The notes: a model not told the origin generated them from the letters alone. DNA of 59,520 nucleotides from DATBLQ01 sp036555325 (GCA_036555325.1 DATBLQ010000008.1:1-59520); one strand, 5' to 3'; counted from the stretch's first letter, positions 1 through 7,374 are shown. Numbers and translations are program-made.

Positions 1-48
1 CGCATTTGCTCCGCCCGGCCTAGCGCTGTGCTGACGTCGGTATCAGCC

Positions 49-925
49 TTAAGGCTTTCGAGATTGAACAGCGTCAGATCGAGCTTTCACTGGTTCCCTG
101 ACCCCGGCAGGCCTACACGCTTGTCTTTCATATAGCCAAGCCGCAAAGGGACCCCACGCCACCGCTGTGCCGCCAAGCGCTGCTAAGGCGCCCAAGGTGT
201 TCACCATCCACAGGGGAATCCCATAGATAGTGTAAACGGTGATCGGCAGCTTGAACGCTTCCTCTGGCCGTACCGGTGCATCGTTCAATTTGGCAAGCCC
301 CACAGCTGTTGGTTTTGAAAAGCTCAAGACGAGAGTATGCTTTCCCTCTGAGTTGGGGCTTATGGTCCACGATCGACGTATTGGCAGAGCATCGCTGCTT
401 ACTTCGAGGGGTGTTTCAGGATCGATTTTGAAGCCCGATGAACTCAGCTTAATAAGGAGAGTATTGCTATAGCTCCCCTCCTCAGCCGATAGAGCAAGGT
501 CCACAGTGGGGGTTTCGTTGAGGCGCATGCTTTGAGAATACTGAATATCGATGCTTAAGACTGTTCCTTGATCGACTGGGTTGAGAATCGGAGAAATTCG
601 GTTCAGCAACGAACCACGCGCCAACTAGACTATTCTCGTCCTCAGGATGAGGCAGGAGCTGGTCTCGAATTGCGATGGTTGTTGTTAAAGTCGCCTCTTT
701 TGCTGCCGGTCCGGCTATCAGTTTTGGCCAAACGTATGGTGTCGCAAATATGAGTGCGGATAGTATGAGGAGAATAATGATTGCAGGAGCGCGTCTCTTA
801 TTAAGGACTGACACTTTTGAAGTTGCCGGCATCAGTCGCCACTCGCCTTGCAATGCGCGATGATACCACTGCATGAGCAACTTCGCGATCCAGGTATCGG
901 CGAACCAGTACCCATTGCGAATCAA
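49..925 (-). pseudogene. Membrane-anchored hypothetical protein, apparently frameshifted
   Basis: Two overlapping reading frames on the minus strand read like two halves of one protein. The upstream frame (from 925, or from an internal ATG at 832) has a basic N-terminus and one membrane helix (AIIILLILSALIFATPYVW), then loses sense after about position 610. The downstream frame (to the stop at 49) carries an extracytoplasmic-looking beta-rich stretch and a second membrane helix near its C-terminus, but opens only after a TAG at about 625 and has just a TTG as possible start. A single-base indel between about 575 and 625 would join them. I do not recognise the family. It could be a true pseudogene, a sequencing error or, less likely, two genes. 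Confidence 0.45.
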
Positions 926-1071
926 CAGCGCTGCTAAGACGTGTGGGGTGAGTTTTTCGATAAAAATGGCATGAACGGTGTCAGATTACCCTGCCCAGCA
1001 GTATGGGCAAGCGTAACACTTCATAGTTTACAAAACATCCAATATTTACAATACATTAGCAGAATAGATGG

Positions 1072-1162
1072 CGGAGACGGAGGGATTCGAACCCTCGATA
1101 CGCCTTTAAGGGCGTATAACGGTTTAGCAAACCGCCGCCTTCAGCCTCTCGGCCACGTCTCC
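1072..1162 (-). tRNA. tRNA-Ser (GCU)
   Basis: The minus strand folds as a 91-nt class II tRNA with acceptor stem GGAGACG/CGUCUCC, the D-arm of a serine tRNA, anticodon GCU in the loop between GGCGG-type stems, a long variable arm and a normal TTCGAAT T-loop. No CCA is encoded. Its 5' half is duplicated near 3963, which marks it as the integration target of the island to the right. Confidence 0.95.
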
Positions 1163-1168
1163 GGCGAA
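1124..1168. repeat. Island attachment repeat, left copy (inside tRNA-Ser)
   Basis: These 45 bp, from the anticodon loop to the 5' end of tRNA-Ser plus six flanking bases, recur at 3963-4007 in the same orientation with one mismatch (C at 1153, T at 3992). A direct repeat of part of a tRNA flanking recombinase remnants is the standard signature of site-specific integration. This copy completes the working tRNA. Confidence 0.85.
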
Positions 1169-1225
1169 AGTTTTCAACCAGTTAGTGGGTTGAAACGCAA
1201 ACATCAAGCAACTCAGAAATAGAAA

Positions 1226-1246
1226 TTGGCACCCAATTGGCACCCA
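1226..1246. repeat. Tandem ttggcaccca repeat, left copy
   Basis: Two copies of the decamer ttggcaccca stand one base apart (1226-1235 and 1237-1246), just past the stop codon of the left recombinase remnant and close to the att site. A matching pair lies at 3824-3845 by the right remnant. They may be recombinase arm-binding sites; this is inference from position. Confidence 0.5.
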
Positions 1247-1265
1247 AATTCCAGATCACACCCTA

Positions 1266-1419
1266 TCAATGTTCGATTTTTGTTTGCAGGACCGCCTCAA
1301 TTGCTGTGGCAGCCAAGCTGTCAGTCTTCTCGAAAAGATGGGCGTAGGTGCTCAGGGTGACAACGGGGCTTCCATGCCCCAAGCGACGGCTAACTGTCAA
1401 CACATCGAGGCCAGCTACA
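1266..1419 (-). pseudogene. Tyrosine recombinase (integrase), C-terminal remnant
   Basis: About 47 codons before the TGA at 1266-1268 read as the C-terminus of a phage-type integrase: VSRRLGHGSPVVTLSTYAHLF, with the conserved His of the LGH box and the nucleophilic Tyr in STYAH. Upstream the frame soon hits a stop and similarity ends at about 1415, so the catalytic Arg boxes and the DNA-binding domain are missing. Its position beside the tRNA and orientation towards it are typical of the integrase of a tRNA-borne island. It cannot be active as it stands. Confidence 0.75.
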
Positions 1420-1500
1420 CAGAGCGGCGAACTCTCACCTCATTGTCGCTTTCACAGGTTAAGCGTATTCTTTGGTTGGCCACGCGGGTTGGAGGTTGTC

Positions 1501-1794
1501 ATGCTTCAGCTGAACAGAAATCTACTTTGCTGCTTGGTTTTATTGTGCAGCGCAACGAGCAGCTATGCTGCCGATCCGCAGAGATGGTGCTTTGGGGTTG
1601 GAGGGCCTAGTGATCAGCGGGCTGAACTGGTCTTTCTCGATGACGGCGTCATCCAGATGAATGGCAAAGACCTTGGGATTCGTGAGCGCGAAAGAGTCAT
1701 GATCGGGACCATGGACGTTGAAAGTACGGGAGCGTCGTACAAAGACCAGAAGGTGGTGATCTATGAAGATCGCGTATTCTGGCCCTGCTCCTGA
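1501..1794 (+). CDS. Small secreted hypothetical protein
   Basis: A 97-residue protein whose ATG follows a good ribosome site (GGAGG, 1491-1495). Residues 1-23 form a signal peptide (hydrophobic core CCLVLLC, cleavage after SSYA). The mature part is short with two cysteines near its ends (RWCFG and WPCS), which could pair in the periplasm. No family is recognised. It overlaps, tail to tail, the last 85 codons of the AbiU2-like gene on the other strand, so one of the two C-terminal regions is probably not the original one. Island cargo. Confidence 0.5.
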   Translation: MLQLNRNLLCCLVLLCSATSSYAADPQRWCFGVGGPSDQRAELVFLDDGVIQMNGKDLGIRERERVMIGTMDVESTGASYKDQKVVIYEDRVFWPCS

Positions 1795-2427
1795 CGAATC
1801 GCGCAGCCGACGTGGAACGTTCACGAATTTGCAGCTTCCCCGCAGTTCTTGTGCTTGGCGCTGGAATTGCTGCCGCGCGTCGTGCCACATGAATCCTTTT
1901 CCATTTAGCGATTGGTGCAGCCCATCGACTACTTTAATAGTTGCCGTTAGAAGCTTCTCCGCATCGCCAGCGTATGCGGGTGGCTTGCCGACAACTGCTT
2001 TGCCAGTAAGTGCATGGGCTAACTTACTGTCTTGGTGATTGCGAACCCGGATGAGTCGATCACTCTTAAACACCTTGTTGCCGTCATCTTGAACTTTGCG
2101 AAGCTTGTATCGTGCCCGTTGTTTCTGCTTTGATGCGGTATCGCCTGCTCGAATATCGGCACGTCTGTGGTATGCATCCTCCACAAGAATCCTTCTGACT
2201 TTGGGGTCTTTGATAAGTTCCACAATAGTCGGAATGCTTTCGCGGTCCTCACCAGGACGGTCCCACAGCGTGCATAGGCGCACAATCTCGGAATTGAGCA
2301 TCGACTTGCGAAACGAATTGAACGCATTGGCCGCACGCGATGTGGGAATCTGACGGCTCAGCACGTCAGTAAAGAAGATCATTTGATTGTTTTCGTGCAC
2401 GCTCAGCCAATCGAGCAAGTGGCTCAA
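1540..2427 (-). CDS. AbiU2-like HEPN-domain protein
   Basis: This frame encodes 295 residues from a TTG start. Residues about 10-190 resemble the HEPN AbiU2 family, which includes a lactococcal phage-abortive-infection protein: a helical region with the typical VRLCTLWDRPGEDRESIPTI segment, followed by a charged second half. The last 85 or so residues lie opposite the small secreted gene and read like a shadow, so the original protein may have ended near 1790. The gene sits between recombinase remnants, is divergent from another helical protein, and overlaps a tiny upstream frame by its start codon. A role in phage or plasmid defence is inferred from family and context only. Confidence 0.6.
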   Translation of the reverse strand: MSHLLDWLSVHENNQMIFFTDVLSRQIPTSRAANAFNSFRKSMLNSEIVRLCTLWDRPGEDRESIPTIVELIKDPKVRRILVEDAYHRRADIRAGDTASKQKQRARYKLRKVQDDGNKVFKSDRLIRVRNHQDSKLAHALTGKAVVGKPPAYAGDAEKLLTATIKVVDGLHQSLNGKGFMWHDARQQFQRQAQELRGSCKFVNVPRRLRDSSGAGPEYAIFIDHHLLVFVRRSRTFNVHGPDHDSFALTNPKVFAIHLDDAVIEKDQFSPLITRPSNPKAPSLRIGSIAARCAAQ

Positions 2428-2513
2428 TACAATACCTTCTCGGTGCGCTCTCGTGCCACCGCTACTCTCTCCTGCGGCGTCAAACTATTCAGCCATTTCT
2501 TGAACCGATCCAT
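2424..2513 (-). CDS. Possible 29-residue leader peptide upstream of the AbiU2-like gene
   Basis: An ATG at 2513 opens a short frame (MDRFKKWLNSLTPQERVAVA and nine more residues) whose TGA overlaps the TTG start of the AbiU2-like gene in an ATTGA arrangement, so the two could be translationally coupled. The peptide is charged and helical and resembles the first helix of small HTH proteins. It may instead be the broken N-terminus of the downstream gene. Confidence 0.3.
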   Translation of the reverse strand: MDRFKKWLNSLTPQERVAVARERTEKVLY

Positions 2514-2610
2514 GCTCTATTTTATAGGCCGGAAACCCATCCCCGCCGAGTCTCAGTAAGTTGTGGATAACTTGTGTGGAAAACCTGTTGACGATTGTGG
2601 ATGACGGAAC

Positions 2611-3534
2611 ATGACGCGAACCGCGCTACCGATCAGCGAGTTCTTGGATCGACTCGAACAAACGCTCTTGCCGACGGAATCATTGGGCGGTCTCAGACAG
2701 CTTGAACATCACGTCGGCAGAGCGTTCCACGACAAGCTGCGCGGCCATGTCTTGCTGTCCACTTGCACGCAGACATTTGCGCTCGAAACGCTTGTGGCCA
2801 CATCAACCAAACAGATCAATGAAATGACGAGGGTGATGCCGGAGGTTTCAATTATCTTCCTCGATTTTGTGACTACGCTTCGCAAACTTCGCGCTGCCAC
2901 ACTCTTGACCACTCACGGTTATCTGGGGGTGGGATATGGATTGCTACGAGACGTAAAGGACAACACCATTCACTTATCTGCCGTGTTTCAGCGCATGATA
3001 ACGTCTCTTGATCTGATGGGCATTTCGCCCACTCATCCGCCGAAGGCGACCAACGAGGAACTCAAGAACCTGCATCGCAGGCACCGCATTAGAACGGAAC
3101 GGAAGGTGATAGGCGATTTTATAGGAGCATCATCAGGATTCAGTGAAGATGATATTTTCGAGCTAGAGCGTTGGGCAGATTTATTCGACCGGGAGGTACA
3201 TGGTTCGTTTCTATCATCCTCGATCTTTGCCCTCGATTGGGTTCAGGGTCAGGAAATGCTGCACTTCCTGCACGCTGACGAAAGCATGGAAGGCATGTTT
3301 GCCAATCGCTACAATGAAGTATCGTGGATGTTTCATCGGCTGTTACCTAACTTGCAGATCGGTGAGACTGGTTTTGGGCAAGAGTGGGCGGAAAAGTGGA
3401 ACATACTTGATGAGTCTCTTTGGCAGATGGAGCATGGACTCGGCGCTGGCCAACTCGGCAAGAAAATCGCCGATAGCTTCATTCGATTCATTGACCTAAA
3501 GTTTCCATTCGATGCGTCTACGCGACTTACATAA
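2611..3534 (+). CDS. Unknown helical protein, island cargo
   Basis: A 307-residue protein that is mostly alpha-helical by eye, with no signal peptide, no membrane segment and no familiar motif. The middle (LGVGYGLLRDVKDNTIHLSA) resembles the core helix pair of HEPN/DUF5677-type proteins, but the RxxxxH active motif of RNase HEPN domains is not evident. It is divergent from the AbiU2-like gene across 180 bp and lies inside the tRNA-Ser island. The C-terminus is complete, with the stop just before the right recombinase remnant. A partner of the AbiU2-like protein is possible but unproven. Confidence 0.6.
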   Translation: MTRTALPISEFLDRLEQTLLPTESLGGLRQLEHHVGRAFHDKLRGHVLLSTCTQTFALETLVATSTKQINEMTRVMPEVSIIFLDFVTTLRKLRAATLLTTHGYLGVGYGLLRDVKDNTIHLSAVFQRMITSLDLMGISPTHPPKATNEELKNLHRRHRIRTERKVIGDFIGASSGFSEDDIFELERWADLFDREVHGSFLSSSIFALDWVQGQEMLHFLHADESMEGMFANRYNEVSWMFHRLLPNLQIGETGFGQEWAEKWNILDESLWQMEHGLGAGQLGKKIADSFIRFIDLKFPFDASTRLT

Positions 3535-3567
3535 CATCCCCTGGGACCGCTTACGGTCGCATCGGCA

Positions 3568-3765
3568 CTATCCACAAAAGATGGATTCGATAGCTGCCTT
3601 CCGCGCCTTCATAGAGGAGGCACCGGCGTAGGTGTGCATTGTCATGGCGAGCGGCAGCGATCCTTTGTCATGGCCTAGCACATCGGCAACGGTCCAATGA
3701 TCGAAACCGTTAGCGCCGGCTTGCAACGCGACAGTCATGCGACGGGCGGCAGCCTTCTTCAAATC
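3568..3765 (-). pseudogene. Second tyrosine recombinase, C-terminal remnant
   Basis: About 65 codons read as the end of another integrase: DLKKAAARRM (equivalent to the second catalytic Arg box, with the Arg position reading Lys), then VADVLGHDKGS with the LGH box, then MHTYAGAS holding the candidate nucleophilic Tyr. The frame continues upstream to 3846 but without recombinase features. It differs in sequence from the remnant at 1266, so the two ends of the island carry relics of two different integrases. Confidence 0.65.
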
Positions 3766-3823
3766 GGGTTGTGGAAATCCTGTGGAAAAGCTGTGGATAA
3801 TTACGGCCAATAAAGCATGAAAA

Positions 3824-3845
3824 TTGGCACCCAAATTGGCACCCA
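3824..3845. repeat. Tandem ttggcaccca repeat, right copy
   Basis: Two copies of ttggcaccca (3824-3833, 3836-3845), two bases apart, match the pair at 1226-1246. They stand next to the right recombinase remnant and about 120 bp inside the right att copy. Confidence 0.5.
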
Positions 3846-3962
3846 ACTGAACAAATCAGGGCGATATTGGAGAATATGGCGCCGTTACCGCAACTGCGAA
3901 AGGCGTTGATTTTCCTTACTAAAACGTACTGCCTGGAACAGGACGGAACGGTGCTCTTCGCA

Positions 3963-4007
3963 TTAGCAAACCGCCGCCTTCAGCCTCTCGGTCACGTCTC
4001 CGGCGAA
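3963..4007. repeat. Island attachment repeat, right copy
   Basis: Same 45 bp as 1124-1168 with one mismatch at 3992. It carries only the 5' half of tRNA-Ser; no T-arm or 3' acceptor strand lies to its left, so it is not a second tRNA gene. The single change (GTGGCCG to GTGACCG when read on the minus strand) alters the D-arm and fits a copy no longer under selection. Confidence 0.8.
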
Positions 4008-4382
4008 GAATTTCAGGCCCTTAGCATTTCATGATATGGGCCGAAACCCCAAATTTGCACTCACTGGCATTCGATGCAAATGCCGCGGACTGTCTATGGT
4101 CTCAGCGTCTTCGCCGCTCTCGATCGTGCCCGCTCAAGTGCTTCAGCTCTCGCTCGTAAAATGGTGCGCCGCTTTACCCTGGTTCGCCTGGATGCAATCA
4201 CGCCATCCACACAAAGGATCATCCCAACACCCCCTCGCTCCAGCGCACTTTGGAATGCTGCGATACCTGCTCTATCCCGCCCGAGACTTTGCGTTTGAGT
4301 TCAGGAATCAGCCTGCCTTTGTCTTCGTGCCCGGAGATCAAAGCCTCGCGAACTTCCTCACATGTTTTTGAATTATTCTAAT
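4008..4382. other. Intergenic stretch right of the island
   Basis: No coding frame here has a convincing start, codon pattern or family. The short frames at 4036-4371 look random. I see no RNA gene. Confidence 0.5.
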
Positions 4383-4401
4383 TCCGACTAACCTAGTCGG
4401 A
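4383..4401. promoter_or_regulatory. 19-bp palindrome, candidate operator
   Basis: TCCGACT-AACCT-AGTCGGA is a perfect 7-bp inverted repeat with a 5-bp spacer, five bases upstream of the probable -35 box of the iron-type binding-protein gene. Position suggests an activator or repressor site. It does not match the Fur, RirA or Irr sites as I know them, so the regulator is unknown. Confidence 0.5.
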
Positions 4402-4406
4402 TATTG

Positions 4407-4436
4407 TTGACACGCAAGCTGCGCTCGGCCTATCTC
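4407..4436 (+). promoter_or_regulatory. Probable sigma-70 type promoter
   Basis: TTGACA at 4407-4412 and TATCTC at 4431-4436 with an 18-bp spacer give a start about 25 bp ahead of the ribosome site AGGAGAGG (4458-4465) of the following gene. Confidence 0.45.
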
Positions 4437-4469
4437 CTGGGGGCCATTTTCTTCGTCAGGAGAGGTTAG

Positions 4470-5504
4470 ATGGTATTGAATGCAACTTGCCGCGCATTGC
4501 TTGGTATTTTGGCCGTCGCCGTTTTGTCTGCAGCGGGGGTCGCAAAGGCTGAAGACGTTGTCAATGTATACTCCTACCGCCAGCCCTCCCTTATTGAGCC
4601 TCTCCTGAAAGCCTTCAGCTCGCGGACCGGCATCAAGGTCAACCTAATCTTCGCTGAAAAGGGACTTATCGAGCGGATGGTGCAGGAAGCCGCCAACAGC
4701 CCGGCCGATGTGTTGCTCACCGCCGATGTTGGCCGCCTGGTGGAAGCCCAGAAGAAAGGCCTTTCCGTGCCTCTGACGGATGCAGCGCTTCAGGACAACA
4801 TTCCGCAGGAATTCCGCGATGCTGAAGGGAACTGGTACGGACTCACTATGCGCGCGCGGGTGGTTTATGCGTCCAAGGATCGAGTGAAACAGGATAGTAT
4901 TTCGTACGAAGAGCTGGCCGATCCCAAATGGAAAGGCAAGATTTGCATCCGTCCAGGCCAGCATCCCTATAACCTAGGTCTTATTGCAGCAATGATTGCG
5001 CGTCGGGGAGAAACCAAGACGAAGGAATGGCTCACCGGCCTAAAGGCCAATCTGGCCAACAAGCCGTCTGGGAATGACCGCTCACAAGCCAAAAGCGTTT
5101 ACGCAGGGGAGTGCGACGCGGCCCTCGCCAACACCTACTATATGGGGAAGATGCTGACCAATACCGATGAACCCGAACAGCAAGACTGGGCCAAGGCGGT
5201 TCGCATCTTGTTCCCTTCCTCTGCTGAAATGGGAACGCATGTTAACATCTCTGGCATGCTGTTGGCGAAATATGCTCCTCACCCGGAAAATGGCCTGAAA
5301 CTCATGCATTTCCTGGCCGAGCCGGAAGCGCAGAGCGTCTATGCCGAAGGCAACTTCGAATACCCCGTTAACCCCGCTGTGCAGCCCTCCGAAATCGTTC
5401 GCGCCTGGGGGACCTTGCGTCCCGACTCGCTGCCAATCGGCGAAATTGCAGCACACGAAAGGAGGGCAAGCGAGTTGGTCGATGAGGTGGGATTCGACAA
5501 TTAG
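4470..5504 (+). CDS. Iron(III)-type ABC transporter periplasmic binding protein (FbpA/FutA/AfuA family)
   Basis: 344 residues. Residues 1-27 are a signal peptide ending VAKA, so the protein is periplasmic. The mature start VNVYSYRQPSLIEPLLKAFS is typical of the bacterial ferric-binding family, as are the ADVLLTADVGRL segment and the paired tyrosines in ANTYYMGKM near residue 221 that serve as iron ligands in this family. Length is normal. The start is set by AGGAGAGG five bases upstream. No permease or ATPase gene follows, so its transporter partners must lie elsewhere. A promoter and a palindrome stand in front of it, which suggests control, perhaps by metal status; the metal itself is inferred from the family. 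Confidence 0.85.
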   Translation: MVLNATCRALLGILAVAVLSAAGVAKAEDVVNVYSYRQPSLIEPLLKAFSSRTGIKVNLIFAEKGLIERMVQEAANSPADVLLTADVGRLVEAQKKGLSVPLTDAALQDNIPQEFRDAEGNWYGLTMRARVVYASKDRVKQDSISYEELADPKWKGKICIRPGQHPYNLGLIAAMIARRGETKTKEWLTGLKANLANKPSGNDRSQAKSVYAGECDAALANTYYMGKMLTNTDEPEQQDWAKAVRILFPSSAEMGTHVNISGMLLAKYAPHPENGLKLMHFLAEPEAQSVYAEGNFEYPVNPAVQPSEIVRAWGTLRPDSLPIGEIAAHERRASELVDEVGFDN

Positions 5505-5625
5505 GTTTATTTGAACGATCGCTCGCCGGTTAATTGATTGGCAAGTTGCCTAAGTGCAACATATAATCCATTAGGCAGTAATCCGTGCGGATTCCCGCAA
5601 GGCAACTGCGGTTGTGGAGATTGAA

Positions 5626-5904
5626 ATGCGCAAATTGGGCGGGGCGATAGTGGCATGGGCGCTACTGGCGGCCGGGGCTGCACAGGCGGCGGAAAATTTT
5701 ATTCCCATGGGACTAGGTTACACACCGGAGCGCGAGCGCCTGCCTCCGTTGAATAGCCCTCTCGATGAACTCAACGCCCAAACTGATATTTATGAATCTG
5801 AAATAAACCGAATTCAACGAGAACGCGCCATCCAGGCAACGGAATTGTCCCGCCATCTTGATCTGAACTTGGACACCGATACGGTCCTAACGCCGGAATA
5901 CTAG
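5626..5904 (+). CDS. Small exported hypothetical protein
   Basis: 92 residues from the ATG at 5626, chosen over the GTG at 5614 because GGAG (5616-5619) is correctly spaced before it and a clean signal peptide then starts (MRKLGGAIVAWALLAAGAAQA, cut before AENF). The mature 70 residues are Glu/Arg/Leu rich and probably helical (IYESEINRIQRERAIQATEL). No family is recognised. It follows the binding-protein gene by 120 bp and may or may not be co-transcribed with it. Confidence 0.65.
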   Translation: MRKLGGAIVAWALLAAGAAQAAENFIPMGLGYTPERERLPPLNSPLDELNAQTDIYESEINRIQRERAIQATELSRHLDLNLDTDTVLTPEY

Positions 5905-5924
5905 GGCGTCACATCTAATAGAGG

Positions 5925-6968
5925 CTAAGGAACAGGTAGATTGAAGGCCGCCCAGGCCTCGACGAGGTCAGGGGAGTCTTGGCAACGTACTCGCTTCCGA
6001 GCGTGTTGTATGTCAAGCCACGGCATCTGGCTTTCTACGCCCAAATGCCACGTAGGGGCATTGGGCACCGGATTGTCCAGGCTCCCAGTGTATATCAAGA
6101 TCCAGTCTGCCCAAGCCGGCGTTACATGCGGCACCAAAGGTCTAAAGGTCAAACTCGACCCGCAGTTGGCACAGAATCCACGTTCGGCAAAGGGAGATGA
6201 TTTATGATACCTGGGCTCACCCTTTGTGAACTGGACAGCGCTGACCGCGTATGTTGATCCTACAGTGACCGGAGCGCCACTGAACTTTTGACACATCCGG
6301 CAGTGGCAAAAATTCGTATCAAGCGCCGGTGCTGTGACCCTGTACCGGATTGCGCCACACAGACATCCTCCGGTGACGGGCACTTTCTTGCCACCGGCCA
6401 TATCGAGCATGGGGTGCTGCTCACTATCCGACGAAACGTTCGCGAAACTTGCGCTGTATACGCGAACCAACTTGTTGATGTTCTTGATGTGCCGATTGCC
6501 CAAATCGATGAAACTCTGATCAATTTTTCCGTCGACCTGCTCAAATATCGTGCCAGAGAAAAAAACGCCGCCCGGTTCCGCCAATTCCTGGAGGCGAGCA
6601 GCGATATTCACGCCGTCCCCAAAAATGTCGTCTCCTTCTATGATCACATCGCCGAGATTGATGCCAATTCGAAATACGACCATCCGCTCGTCAGGCACAT
6701 TCGCGTTGCGGAGTCTCATGCCTTGCTGAATTGCGACAGCACATTCAACGGCGTCGATGGCGCTTACGAACTCGACGAGCATGCCATCGCCTATCAGCTT
6801 CACCATTCGTCCGTTGTGTTCGACAATCGTCGGATCGATCAATTCGGCGCGATGGGCTCGCAACGCACCAAGTGTTCCAACCTCGTCTATGCCCATGAGT
6901 CGGCTATAGCCGACGACGTCTGCGCTTAAGATCGCAGCCAGCCGTCGGCCCGTGTTCTCCCGTGCCAC
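5925..6968 (-). CDS. Class III adenylate/guanylate cyclase fused to a GFA (glutathione-dependent formaldehyde-activating) zinc domain
   Basis: 347 residues in one continuous frame. Residues 8-175 are a class III cyclase domain with all key residues: metal-binding Asp17 (SADVVGYS) and Asp61 (IGDGML), the substrate Lys57/Asp114 pair expected for ATP, and transition-state Asn121/Arg125 (GDGVNIAARL). After a linker, residues about 197-345 form a GFA/CENP-V-type zinc domain: GGCLCGAIRYRV, FCHCRMCQKFSG and FCANCGSS give the usual cysteine set. GFA-domain proteins bind S-hydroxymethylglutathione or related adducts, so the fusion could link cAMP production to a thiol adduct; that is inference. No membrane segment is seen. 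Cyclases of this group more often carry TPR or other sensor domains. Confidence 0.85.
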   Translation of the reverse strand: MARENTGRRLAAILSADVVGYSRLMGIDEVGTLGALRAHRAELIDPTIVEHNGRMVKLIGDGMLVEFVSAIDAVECAVAIQQGMRLRNANVPDERMVVFRIGINLGDVIIEGDDIFGDGVNIAARLQELAEPGGVFFSGTIFEQVDGKIDQSFIDLGNRHIKNINKLVRVYSASFANVSSDSEQHPMLDMAGGKKVPVTGGCLCGAIRYRVTAPALDTNFCHCRMCQKFSGAPVTVGSTYAVSAVQFTKGEPRYHKSSPFAERGFCANCGSSLTFRPLVPHVTPAWADWILIYTGSLDNPVPNAPTWHLGVESQMPWLDIQHARKRVRCQDSPDLVEAWAAFNLPVP

Positions 6969-7101
6969 AGGAGTCCTCCCTGGTTAGTGCTGGGTGTGTA
7001 CTAAGTTTAGGATGAGGCCGAGGGGGTGTCTACGACCCGCATGATCGACGGTTGCTGCCAATTCTTCGCTTAGGAGTCCACGCCCTGAGCAACAAAACGG
7101 C

Positions 7102-7374
7102 TCAGTGGGTTTGCAGCCAGGCGCGTGCCTGTCTTTGCGCTTCCGCAACGTCTGACGATGGCATCTCGCGCGCAATCTCTAAACGGTATTGCTTGGCCGA
7201 GTCGCTGCCCCGCATGGCCGCCAAATTAAACCACTTGTGCGCCAGGATGAGGTCTCTTGGGACCTCGCGCCCAAGGCAGTAACGAAGGCCGAGTTGCAAT
7301 AGCTCGTCTGCATCGACGGCGGCATCTCTTTTTGCCTGGGTCATACCCAGAACCCGGTTCAACGCGTTTCTCAT
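7102..7374 (-). CDS. Sel1-like repeat protein
   Basis: 90 residues with one clear Sel1-type helical repeat: LLQLGLRYCLGREVPRDLIL followed by AHKWFNLAAMRGSDSAKQYR, the familiar A-x-x-W-F-x-x-A-A pattern. Such repeats mediate protein contacts. With barely two repeats it is at the short end of the family. It stands alone between the cyclase and the EEP-family gene. Confidence 0.7.
   Translation of the reverse strand: MRNALNRVLGMTQAKRDAAVDADELLQLGLRYCLGREVPRDLILAHKWFNLAAMRGSDSAKQYRLEIAREMPSSDVAEAQRQARAWLQTH

Noticed and set aside
941..1222. 93-codon open frame across tRNA-Ser
   Set aside because: It reads through the tRNA gene on the opposite strand and has no protein features.
1226..1246. CRISPR-like repeat
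   Set aside because: Only two copies of ten bases one base apart, without spacers; better explained as recombinase-linked direct repeats.
3963..4007. Second tRNA-Ser gene
   Set aside because: Only the 5' half is present; there is no T-arm or 3' acceptor strand to its left, so it is an attachment-site duplicate.
4036..4371. 111-codon open frame right of the island
   Set aside because: Composition looks random and there is no plausible start region; overlaps another equally poor frame.
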